Shown in pieces: positions 35,509 to 43,693 of a DNA stretch of 64,000 nucleotides. The DNA is from an uncultured Phocaeicola sp. (lineage in GTDB: Bacteria; Bacteroidota; Bacteroidia; Bacteroidales; Bacteroidaceae), in NCBI GenBank assembly GCA_947581855.1, contig CANPVZ010000017.1, positions 1 to 64,000 on the forward strand, read 5' to 3'. The first letter of the stretch is position 1. Each line of letters starts with the position of its first letter. The notes beneath the pieces were generated by a model, which ran no database searches, was not told where the DNA came from, and saw nothing but the letters and a program-made list of their open reading frames with translations. A program made the translations under genes and the position numbers.

Positions 35509-36927
35509 ATGAAAAACCAAAATAAGATGAGAACCATGAAGAAACTGCGACTTACATTCGTATCCGGCTTATTTTTATGTTTGTTAACCACATCATTCGT
35601 TTCTGCACAAAACAAGTATGAAACTGTGAAAGTGAAAGCGCCTTTTTCCATGCAACCGATAAAAGTGTTTGTCTATCCCGACAAAGATTTTCCTATAACA
35701 GACTTTGGAGCTGTCCCGGGAGGAGATACGGATAATACGAAAGCCATTGCCGCTGCGATAGAAGCTTGTAATCAAGCGGGAGGCGGACGTGTAGTAGTGC
35801 CTGATGGAATCTGGCTTACGGGACCGGTACATTTTAAAAGTAATGTAAATCTGCACCTGGAGGAGAATGCGGTGTTAAGTTTTACGGATAATCCTTCCGC
35901 TTATCTTCCGGCAGTTATGACTTCGTGGGAAGGTTTGGAATGTTACAACTATTCTCCGTTGCTATATGCTTTCGAGTGTGAGAATGTGGCGATAACCGGT
36001 AAGGGAACATTAAAACCTAAGATGAATACCTGGAAAGTTTGGTTCAAACGTCCTCAACCTCATTTGAATGCTTTGAAAGAACTTTATACCAAAGCTTCTA
36101 CTGATGTGCCTGTTGTTGAACGGCAGATGGCGGAAGGTGAAAATCATTTGCGGCCGCACTTGATTCATTTCAATCGTTGCAAGAATGTATTGCTGGACGG
36201 GTTTAAAATCCGGGAAAGTCCTTTTTGGACAATTCATATTTACATGTGTGACGGAGGTATTGCCCGCAATTTGGATGTACGAGCGCACGGACATAACAAC
36301 GATGGAATTGATTTGGAGATGACCCGTAATTTTCTGGTAGAAGATTGCGTATTCGATCAGGGTGATGATGCTGTTGTAATTAAAGCCGGACGGAATCAGG
36401 ATGCCTGGCGATTGGATACACCTTGCGAGAACATTGTTATTCGTCATTGCAAGATACTGAAAGGACACACATTGTTAGGAATCGGAAGTGAAATCTCCGG
36501 TGGCATTCGGAATGTTTATATGCACGATTGTACGGCTCCCAATTCGGTGATGCGTCTGTTTTTTGTAAAGACCAATCATCGCCGAGGTGGCTTTATCGAA
36601 AATATTTATATGAAAAACGTTACTTCCGGCAGTGCACAGCGAGTGCTTGAGATTGATACGGAAGTCCTTTACCAATGGAAAGATCTGGTTCCTACTTACG
36701 AAGAGCGAATCACGCGTATCAACGGCATCCATATGGAAAATGTTACTTGCGATTCGGCAGATGCTATTTATGAATTGAAAGGATGTGAAAAACTGCCGGT
36801 AAAGAATGTTTCAATAAAAAATGTACAGGTTGGTACGGTGAAGAAATTTGTAAAGCGGGTTAGTCATGTGGAAAATGTAACGGAGAAGAAAGTTCGTTAT
36901 CAGAAACTGGAACAACAAGAAAAATAA
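35509..36927 (+). CDS. GH28 glycoside hydrolase (polygalacturonase family)
   Basis: This 472-residue secreted beta-helix protein has a signal peptide (MKKLRLTFVSGLFLCLLTTS); the ATG at 35536 is an alternative start. Catalytic motifs are NNDGIDLE, QGDDAVVIKAG and KGHTLLGIGSEISGG (His retained), with FFVKTN in place of RIK. This is the layout of exo-acting GH28 enzymes of Bacteroides pectin loci, which attack galacturonic acid in homogalacturonan or rhamnogalacturonan. It is the first gene of a + strand series of SGNH, SGNH, GH2, GH105 and GH115 genes. Confidence 0.9.
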   Translation: MKNQNKMRTMKKLRLTFVSGLFLCLLTTSFVSAQNKYETVKVKAPFSMQPIKVFVYPDKDFPITDFGAVPGGDTDNTKAIAAAIEACNQAGGGRVVVPDGIWLTGPVHFKSNVNLHLEENAVLSFTDNPSAYLPAVMTSWEGLECYNYSPLLYAFECENVAITGKGTLKPKMNTWKVWFKRPQPHLNALKELYTKASTDVPVVERQMAEGENHLRPHLIHFNRCKNVLLDGFKIRESPFWTIHIYMCDGGIARNLDVRAHGHNNDGIDLEMTRNFLVEDCVFDQGDDAVVIKAGRNQDAWRLDTPCENIVIRHCKILKGHTLLGIGSEISGGIRNVYMHDCTAPNSVMRLFFVKTNHRRGGFIENIYMKNVTSGSAQRVLEIDTEVLYQWKDLVPTYEERITRINGIHMENVTCDSADAIYELKGCEKLPVKNVSIKNVQVGTVKKFVKRVSHVENVTEKKVRYQKLEQQEK

Positions 36928-36994
36928 CTCCTGAACGAAGCGGTAATTCCTTTAACTACTGATAAATGGAACTTTCGAAATTTGAAAACCTGAT

Positions 36995-38530
36995 TTGATT
37001 ATGAGAAATTTGTATATATTCTTGGTGTTTTTGTGCGGTTTGTTTGTTTCGGTTTCCGGAAACGGGCAACCGGTACATGTTCTCCTCACAGCCGGACAGT
37101 CGAATACCGACGGCCGTACTTCGAATCTTGATTTGCCGGAGGATATCAAAGCAATGTCATCGGATACGGTTTCGTATTCCGAAGGTGCTTACCGATATTG
37201 CCGTATTGCGCAAAATGACGCAACCGGTACGTTTGTTCCTTTCTGGCCTCGTGCTGTCCGAGAAGGCGAAAATAATTTATGGGCTTATGATGCGGTGGTT
37301 TATTACCAATTGGAGCAAATGCTTAAAGAAGAGTTTTACGTCATTAAATGGGCGGTAGGCGGCACTTCCATAGCTTTTGGTCATAATTCGCCGAAAGGTC
37401 GTTATTGGTCGGCAGATCCGGAATGGCTGGCGCAAACTAGCGCTACCTCCGAAGGAGGGAATTCTTTGTTATTGTCTTTTATCCGAGAGATAGATGCCTG
37501 CATCGATCAAACTCTTTCCCAATTGAAGGGGGGCTATCAGATTGATGCGTTTCTTTGGCACCAGGGAGAGAGCGATTATCGTCATGGTAAAGCTTATTAT
37601 GGAAACTTAAAAGCGGTTGTTGCTTATGTGCGTGCTCATCTGACTAAGAAAACAGGTAAAGATTATTCGAGATTGCCTTTTATCTTCGGAACTGTATCCA
37701 AGGCTAATAAGTGTTATAATAGCGAAGTGGAAGCGGGGATGAAACGTTTGGCAGAAGAAGATGCAAACGTGTATTTGATAGATATGTCCGAAGGTGAGTT
37801 ACAAAATGACCGACTTCATTTTACCGCTAAGTCGGCCGAGTATTTGGGGAAACAGATGTTTAACAGGTTGGCAGGAATTATTACTGCAGAATCGATAAAC
37901 AGCTATAAGAAATTGGCAAAGAACAATGAATTGGCGGGCAAACGTTTCGGCATTATAGGTGACAGTTATGTAAGAAACCATAAAGAACCCGTGGAAAGAA
38001 CATGGCATTATAAGTTCGCCGAAAAACATGGTATGCGATACTTCAATTATGGGAAAAACGGTAGTAGCATTGCTTATTCCAGCCCGCGTTGGGGCGAAGC
38101 CATGTATCTGCGTTTCAAAGAGATGGCGGACAGTTTGGATTATGTAGTAGTGGTTGGCGGTCATAATGATTCCTATAAGTTGGATTCCATTGGAGGCATA
38201 GATGTATTCAAAGAACGTCTGGCTATTTTGTGCGAAGGGCTGCTCGATAAATATCCTACGGCTAAGATTTTCTTTTTTACTCGATGGAACACCAAGAATT
38301 TTCATGGAAGCGATGCCGAGAAGGTGGTAGATGCGATGTTGGAAGTCTGTGGCAATTATAATATTCCCGTATTCGACAGCGCCCGGAAAGGAGGTATTTA
38401 TGTAAGCAGCGATGCTTTCCGGAAGGTTTATTTCCAGCGGAGTAAGAATAATACGGATACGGCACATCTGAACGAAAAGGGGCACGATCGTTTTCTCAGA
38501 GTCGCGGAACATTTCCTTTTGCAATATTAA
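36995..38530 (+). CDS. Two-domain SGNH esterase (sialate-O-acetylesterase-like plus GDSL)
   Basis: The 511-residue secreted protein contains two complete SGNH hydrolase domains. The first (about 26-295) is of the sialate-O-acetylesterase/CE6 type: AGQSN with Ser36, HQGESD at 189-194 and DRLHF at 272-276. The second (about 315-511) is a GDSL domain: GDSY with Ser324, the GKNGSS oxyanion region, GGHND at 388-392 and Asp488/His491 in DTAHLN. Both catalytic sets look intact. Such esterases remove acetyl groups from plant polysaccharides. Two different folds of the same clan in one chain suggest two ester positions on one substrate. A second start at 37001 is possible. It lies between GH28 and another SGNH gene. 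Confidence 0.85.
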   Translation: MIMRNLYIFLVFLCGLFVSVSGNGQPVHVLLTAGQSNTDGRTSNLDLPEDIKAMSSDTVSYSEGAYRYCRIAQNDATGTFVPFWPRAVREGENNLWAYDAVVYYQLEQMLKEEFYVIKWAVGGTSIAFGHNSPKGRYWSADPEWLAQTSATSEGGNSLLLSFIREIDACIDQTLSQLKGGYQIDAFLWHQGESDYRHGKAYYGNLKAVVAYVRAHLTKKTGKDYSRLPFIFGTVSKANKCYNSEVEAGMKRLAEEDANVYLIDMSEGELQNDRLHFTAKSAEYLGKQMFNRLAGIITAESINSYKKLAKNNELAGKRFGIIGDSYVRNHKEPVERTWHYKFAEKHGMRYFNYGKNGSSIAYSSPRWGEAMYLRFKEMADSLDYVVVVGGHNDSYKLDSIGGIDVFKERLAILCEGLLDKYPTAKIFFFTRWNTKNFHGSDAEKVVDAMLEVCGNYNIPVFDSARKGGIYVSSDAFRKVYFQRSKNNTDTAHLNEKGHDRFLRVAEHFLLQY

Positions 38531-38737
38531 TTCTTTATATGAATGAAGCTTGTATGAGGCTTGCTATGGAAAAAAAAGTGATAAATATTACGTTCGATAA
38601 GTATCTTTTGAGAGCGATGTGATGGCTTTTTATTAAATTTTACTTGTCGGGATTGGAAAGAAACCGTTTCTTTGCGGAATGGTTGAGCGACCACTCGAAT
38701 TATAAAGAAATATACATACGTTTAAACAATTACGAAT

Positions 38738-39430
38738 ATGAGAAAATGCTATGTTCTTCTGCTGTTGGTTCTATGCGCCGGCTTTTGTATGGCGCAAAGC
38801 CGTAAGTCGGTTTCTATTTTAGGAGATTCTTATTCTACTTTCGAAGGCTATTTACAGCCCGATACGAATTATGTATGGTATAATATTGTTCCTAAGCGCA
38901 AAACGGATGTTACTTCCGTAAAGCAGACCTGGTGGCATAAGTTCATCAAGGAAAACGGTTATCGACTTTGTGTGAATAATTCTTTTTCCGGTTCTACAAT
39001 TTGTCATACCGGCTATCGTGAAGCCGATTATTCCGACCGTTCGTTCATTACCCGTATGGATAAATTAGGATGTCCCGACATTATCTTTATTTTCGGCGCT
39101 ACCAATGACAGTTGGGCGGGTGTTCCTCTGGGCGAGTATCGGTATGCCGATTGGACAAAAGCCGATTTATACCGTTTCCGTCCGGGAATGGCTTACATGC
39201 TTGAACAAATGATAGAACGCTATCCGAATGTGGAACTCTATTTTTTGCTTAATTCCGGTTTGAAAGAGGAGATAAACGAATCGGTACGTACAATCTGTAA
39301 ATACTATGGGGTAGATTGTATCGAGTTACAGGATATCGATACGTTAAGTGGTCATCCTTCTGTGAAAGGAATGGAACAAATATGCGAACAAATCAAACAG
39401 TTTATAAAGAATAAAGCGGAAACAAAGTAA
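38738..39430 (+). CDS. SGNH/GDSL hydrolase
   Basis: This 230-residue secreted protein has a signal peptide (MRKCYVLLLLVLCAGFCMAQ), GDSYS with Ser31, GSTICHTGY, the block III motif GATNDSW and a C-terminal catalytic His in SGHPSVKGM. It resembles single-domain carbohydrate esterases of Bacteroides pectin loci. It is a single-domain counterpart of the C-terminal half of the preceding protein (both start from a GDSY motif), though I cannot judge how close. It lies 54 bp before the GH2 gene. Confidence 0.85.
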   Translation: MRKCYVLLLLVLCAGFCMAQSRKSVSILGDSYSTFEGYLQPDTNYVWYNIVPKRKTDVTSVKQTWWHKFIKENGYRLCVNNSFSGSTICHTGYREADYSDRSFITRMDKLGCPDIIFIFGATNDSWAGVPLGEYRYADWTKADLYRFRPGMAYMLEQMIERYPNVELYFLLNSGLKEEINESVRTICKYYGVDCIELQDIDTLSGHPSVKGMEQICEQIKQFIKNKAETK

Positions 39431-39484
39431 ATATTAAGTATAAACGCTCCTTAAGTCGGGGAGCATAATTATAAGCTATTACGT

Positions 39485-42406
39485 ATGAAGAACAAATGGA
39501 TTAGTTTAATTACGCTATTAACATTTCTATTGGGAGGGGGTACGGCTCTACAGGCGCAGGCTCCCCATCCCGAGCGGATTTATTTGTCGGGAACCGGTAT
39601 CGATAATACCAAAACATGGGAATTTTTCTGTTCCGGCGGACAAAACAGTGGCAAATGGAAAAAGATTGAAGTGCCATGCAATTGGGAATTGCAAGGATTC
39701 GGCGATTACACTTACGGCCGATGGTATACCGTAAAAGGCGCAAAGCCGAGTGATGAAACCGGTATTTACCGTTATAAGTTCCAGGCTCCCAAAACGGAGA
39801 CCGGAGAAAGAGTCAGATTATTTTTTGACGGAGTGATGACCGATACCGAAGTCTTCATTAACGGGGTATCGGCAGGGGAGATGCATCAGGGAGGTTTTTA
39901 CCGTTTCAGTTATGATATTACCGATTTGTTGAAACCGGGTAAAAAGAACCTTCTCGAAGTCAAAGTAGCAAAAGAGTCTTCCAATAAAACAGTCAATGCC
40001 GCCGAACGTAAGGCGGACTGGTGGTTGTTCGGAGGCATATATCGTCCCGTATGGCTGGAAGTGTTGCCGGCTGTCCATATGCGCCATTTTATACTTCATG
40101 CCGACCAAAATGGAAAGTTCCGGGCTGTGGTTGAAATGGAGGGCGATGCTAAAGGTTATGAATTAGCGGCTTCCGTCTGTTCTTTAAAAGAAGGGAAAGC
40201 CATATATACCGTTAATCATAAGAATACCCTCCTTTATAAAATAGCGGATTCCGGAAAGGAATATACCCTGCAAGGAGAGTGGAGCGGTGTTTTGCCGTGG
40301 TCTACAGAGGACCCTAATCTTTATGTCGTTACCTTGGAACTGAGAGATCCGGAAGGTAAAGTCGTTCAGACGCGTGAGGAACGTATCGGTTTCCGCACCG
40401 TCGAGTTTTTCCCGCAAGACGGGGTTTATCTGAATGGAACCAAACTAGTGGTAAAAGGAATCAACCGCCACTCCTTTTCGGTAGACGGCGGACGCGCTAC
40501 AAGTGCGGCGATGAGCCTTCAGGATGCTTTGCTGGTAAAAGAAATGAATATGAACGCTGTCCGTTCCCATTATCCGCCCGACGAACATTTTCTGGATATG
40601 TGCGATTCCTTAGGTATTGTTTATATCGACGAGTTGGCGGGCTGGCATGGAAGATACGATACGAAAACGGGTGCCAAATTGGTGAAAGAGATGATAGAAC
40701 GCGATGTAAACCATCCTTCCGTCATTATTTGGAGCAATGGTAACGAAGGAGGATGGAATTATAATCTCGACACGTTGTTTGCCAAATATGATAAGTTGCA
40801 AAAAAGACACGTTATCCATCCGTGGGCGGATTTCAACGATTTGGATACACATCATTATCCTGCTTATCTTACCGGTGTAGCACGCTTTACCAATGGCTAC
40901 AAAGTGTTTATGCCTACGGAGTTCATGCATGCCATGTACGATCAGGGAGGCGGTGCCGGTTTACGTGATTTTTGGGATCGTTGGTGCACCAATCCGCTCT
41001 TTGCCGGAGGCTTTATATGGGTGTTCTGTGATGAGGCTCCGAAACGTTCCGATAAAGGGGGCATTCTCGATTCCGACAAATCTAATGCGCCGGATGGAGT
41101 GGTAGGCCCGCGCAGGGAAAAAGAAGGCAGTTATTATGCCATTCGTGCGCAATGGTCACCCATTCAGTTGAAACCGTTGCTTATTACCGAACATTTCGAC
41201 GGCAGTTTCTTAGTGACGAACGAGTATCTTTATACTTGTCTTGATAAATGCCGCATGACTTATAAGGTGAAGGCTTGCGATATTCCTTTGAAACATGTCG
41301 CTGAAAATAACCGTATTCTGGCGGAAGGTGACGTACGCCTGCCCGCTATAGCGCCGGGAGAAACCGGCAAAGCCCGTTTTGCGCTCCCGGATGCTTTCCG
41401 TGAAGGCGATGTGCTGGAACTCGAAGCTTTTGATAAAGAAGGGAAAAGTATCTGTACATGGACTTATCCGATTCGTTTGGCAAAGCAGTATTTTGAATCG
41501 CAAATGGCCCGGGTGCCCATGACCTTGGAAATGGTGCGACCGGCTACGGCCACCCGTACGGACGAAACTATCGAGTTGAAAAGCCGTGACGTGACGGTTA
41601 CTTTCGATGCGGCTACCGGAATGTTACGCGGTATCCGGTCGAAAGAAACCGACATACCGTTTAAAAACGGCCCCGTTGCAGTAGGGATGGAGATACGTTA
41701 TCAGCCGGCTTCCAGTTCGGTTCGTAATGAAGGAAGCGACGCCGTATTTTGTGCCCGGTACAAAGGAGGAGCCGATTCTATTGTATGGCGTCTGACCAAT
41801 CGGGGCTTGCTCTATATGGATGCCGTATTGTTAAACCGTGCTTCCGGAGGCGGCGGATTTGATGATGCTTTCATGGACAGTCGGATTTTTAACCTGGGTT
41901 TGACCTTTTCTTATCCCGAGCAAAATTGTTCCGGCATGAAATGGATGGGACGCGGCCCCTACCGTGTCTGGAAGAATCGTATTCCGGGAACGAATTATGG
42001 CGTATGGCACAAGGCTTATAATAACACCATAACCGGCGAAAGTTACGAGAATCTGATTTATCCCGAATTCAAGGGCTATCATGCTAACCTGTATTGGGCC
42101 ACGTTGGAAAGCGAGACCACTCCTTTTACGGTTTATGCCCGTACCGACGGCGTTTTCTTCCGTGTGTTTACTCCGGAAGAACCTAAAGGACGGGTATCGG
42201 CAACCATGCCCAAGTTCCCGGAAGGCGATTTGTCGTTCTTATTGGATATTCCGGCCATCTGTTCGTTCAAGCCTATTGAGCAGCAGGGACCCAACAGCCA
42301 GCCGGGGAATATACGTATCAAATCGGGGGATGAAGGTTTGAAGCTTAATCTGGTGTTCGATTTTTGTCAAAAGGATAAAGAAGGTAGCCGGTCATCCGGA
42401 AAGTAG
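39485..42406 (+). CDS. GH2 beta-galactosidase-like enzyme
   Basis: This 973-residue secreted protein has a signal peptide ending near GTALQAQA and the GH2 domain order of jelly-roll (about 55-195), immunoglobulin-like domain (about 200-305) and TIM barrel (about 310-600). C-terminal beta domains including a small-chain-like segment follow. The predicted acid/base is Glu421 (SNGNEGGW) and the nucleophile Glu479 (MPTEFMH). The family is retaining; the likely activity is beta-galactosidase on pectic galactan or arabinogalactan side chains, with beta-glucuronidase as an alternative. It sits between the SGNH esterases and GH105. Confidence 0.88.
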   Translation: MKNKWISLITLLTFLLGGGTALQAQAPHPERIYLSGTGIDNTKTWEFFCSGGQNSGKWKKIEVPCNWELQGFGDYTYGRWYTVKGAKPSDETGIYRYKFQAPKTETGERVRLFFDGVMTDTEVFINGVSAGEMHQGGFYRFSYDITDLLKPGKKNLLEVKVAKESSNKTVNAAERKADWWLFGGIYRPVWLEVLPAVHMRHFILHADQNGKFRAVVEMEGDAKGYELAASVCSLKEGKAIYTVNHKNTLLYKIADSGKEYTLQGEWSGVLPWSTEDPNLYVVTLELRDPEGKVVQTREERIGFRTVEFFPQDGVYLNGTKLVVKGINRHSFSVDGGRATSAAMSLQDALLVKEMNMNAVRSHYPPDEHFLDMCDSLGIVYIDELAGWHGRYDTKTGAKLVKEMIERDVNHPSVIIWSNGNEGGWNYNLDTLFAKYDKLQKRHVIHPWADFNDLDTHHYPAYLTGVARFTNGYKVFMPTEFMHAMYDQGGGAGLRDFWDRWCTNPLFAGGFIWVFCDEAPKRSDKGGILDSDKSNAPDGVVGPRREKEGSYYAIRAQWSPIQLKPLLITEHFDGSFLVTNEYLYTCLDKCRMTYKVKACDIPLKHVAENNRILAEGDVRLPAIAPGETGKARFALPDAFREGDVLELEAFDKEGKSICTWTYPIRLAKQYFESQMARVPMTLEMVRPATATRTDETIELKSRDVTVTFDAATGMLRGIRSKETDIPFKNGPVAVGMEIRYQPASSSVRNEGSDAVFCARYKGGADSIVWRLTNRGLLYMDAVLLNRASGGGGFDDAFMDSRIFNLGLTFSYPEQNCSGMKWMGRGPYRVWKNRIPGTNYGVWHKAYNNTITGESYENLIYPEFKGYHANLYWATLESETTPFTVYARTDGVFFRVFTPEEPKGRVSATMPKFPEGDLSFLLDIPAICSFKPIEQQGPNSQPGNIRIKSGDEGLKLNLVFDFCQKDKEGSRSSGK

Positions 42407-42470
42407 TATCTCCTTTACCTTTACAACATTCAATTCCTAAAATCAATAACTTTAAAATGTAAATAGAAAT

Positions 42471-43631
42471 ATGAAACACAGACAACCGTTTATTTATCTA
42501 GTGTTAAGTGTGCTTCTGCTTTCCTCGGGTACCTCTTTGTTTGCCCGTAAGCCGGAAAAGAAAGAAGTACTGAAAGCCCTCAGACTGGCAAATGATTATT
42601 TCATGACGAAATGGAGCGACCCGGGACAATCCATACCCTATCCGTCGCGCAACAAGCATTACGAGTCTAACCTTTGGACACGCGGATACTATTACGAAGG
42701 CTTGCTGGAACTATGGAAAATAGACCCGCAGCAGCGCTATCTGGATTATGCGTTGGAATGGGGCAACAAACATAACTGGCAACTTCGCGGGGCTAAAAAA
42801 GATAAAGTGGTACGTAATGCCGATAACCAGTGTGCGGGACAAGCCTATCTTTTCCTGTATCAGTTAGATCCTAAAAAGCCGGAGCATTATATCAAAGCGA
42901 TAAAGGAGGCAATCGATGCGATGATGGCAACCGACAAGATTGATGACTGGCATTGGATTGACGCCGTGCAGATGGCCATGCCTCTATTTGCCCAGCTCGG
43001 AAACATCACCGGCGATGCGGCTTACTATAACCGGGCATATGATATGTACAATTATACCAAACTGAAGCATGGGGCGAAGGGACTTTACAATCCCGAAGAT
43101 CGCCTTTGGTGGCGGGATGCCGACTTCGATCCTCCCTATAAAGAACCGAATGGAGAGGATTGTTACTGGGCGCGCGGCAATGGCTGGATTGTGGTGGCTA
43201 TGGCGCGTATGCTTGATTTGCTTCCCCCAAATGAACCTCATCGTAAGGAATATGCCGCTATGTTGACGGATATGTGCCGGGCTTTGAAACCTTTGCAGCG
43301 GGAAGACGGATTTTGGAATGTCAGTCTGCACGACCCGAATAATTACGGTGGAAAAGAACTTACCGGGACGGCTATGTTTGTGTATGGCATGGCTTACGGA
43401 GTGAATCACGGGCTACTGAATAAGAAAGAATTTGCACCGGTTGTCTATAAAGCCTGGAATGCAATGGTGAAAGATTGCCTTCACCCGAACGGCTTTTTGG
43501 GTTATGTACAGGGTACAGGAAAAGAACCTAAAGAAGCGCAGCCTGTGACATATGACCGTGAGCCGGATTTCGATGATTTCGGTTTGGGAGCATTCCTTAT
43601 GGCAGGCGCCGAGGTGTATAAGATGAAATAA
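42471..43631 (+). CDS. GH105 unsaturated rhamnogalacturonyl hydrolase
   Basis: This 386-residue (alpha/alpha)6-barrel enzyme has a signal peptide (MKHRQPFIYLVLSVLLLSSG). The catalytic Asp is Asp164 in WHWIDAVQMAMP, and the WARGNGW and LTGTAMFVYGMAYG stretches are typical of the family. GH105 hydrates the unsaturated galacturonic acid left by rhamnogalacturonan lyases and releases it from rhamnose. Its presence implies that a lyase (PL9 or PL11 type) is encoded elsewhere, because none is in this window. Confidence 0.93.
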   Translation: MKHRQPFIYLVLSVLLLSSGTSLFARKPEKKEVLKALRLANDYFMTKWSDPGQSIPYPSRNKHYESNLWTRGYYYEGLLELWKIDPQQRYLDYALEWGNKHNWQLRGAKKDKVVRNADNQCAGQAYLFLYQLDPKKPEHYIKAIKEAIDAMMATDKIDDWHWIDAVQMAMPLFAQLGNITGDAAYYNRAYDMYNYTKLKHGAKGLYNPEDRLWWRDADFDPPYKEPNGEDCYWARGNGWIVVAMARMLDLLPPNEPHRKEYAAMLTDMCRALKPLQREDGFWNVSLHDPNNYGGKELTGTAMFVYGMAYGVNHGLLNKKEFAPVVYKAWNAMVKDCLHPNGFLGYVQGTGKEPKEAQPVTYDREPDFDDFGLGAFLMAGAEVYKMK

Positions 43632-43693
43632 CTTCCCAACGGCTTAGAGGATGGAGTGAGTTGTTTTGTGGAATCCATTTATTGCTTTTATAT

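Noticed and set aside
37799-38524. 241-codon open frame on the minus strand
   Set aside because: It is antisense to the C-terminal domain of the two-domain esterase and has no recognisable feature.
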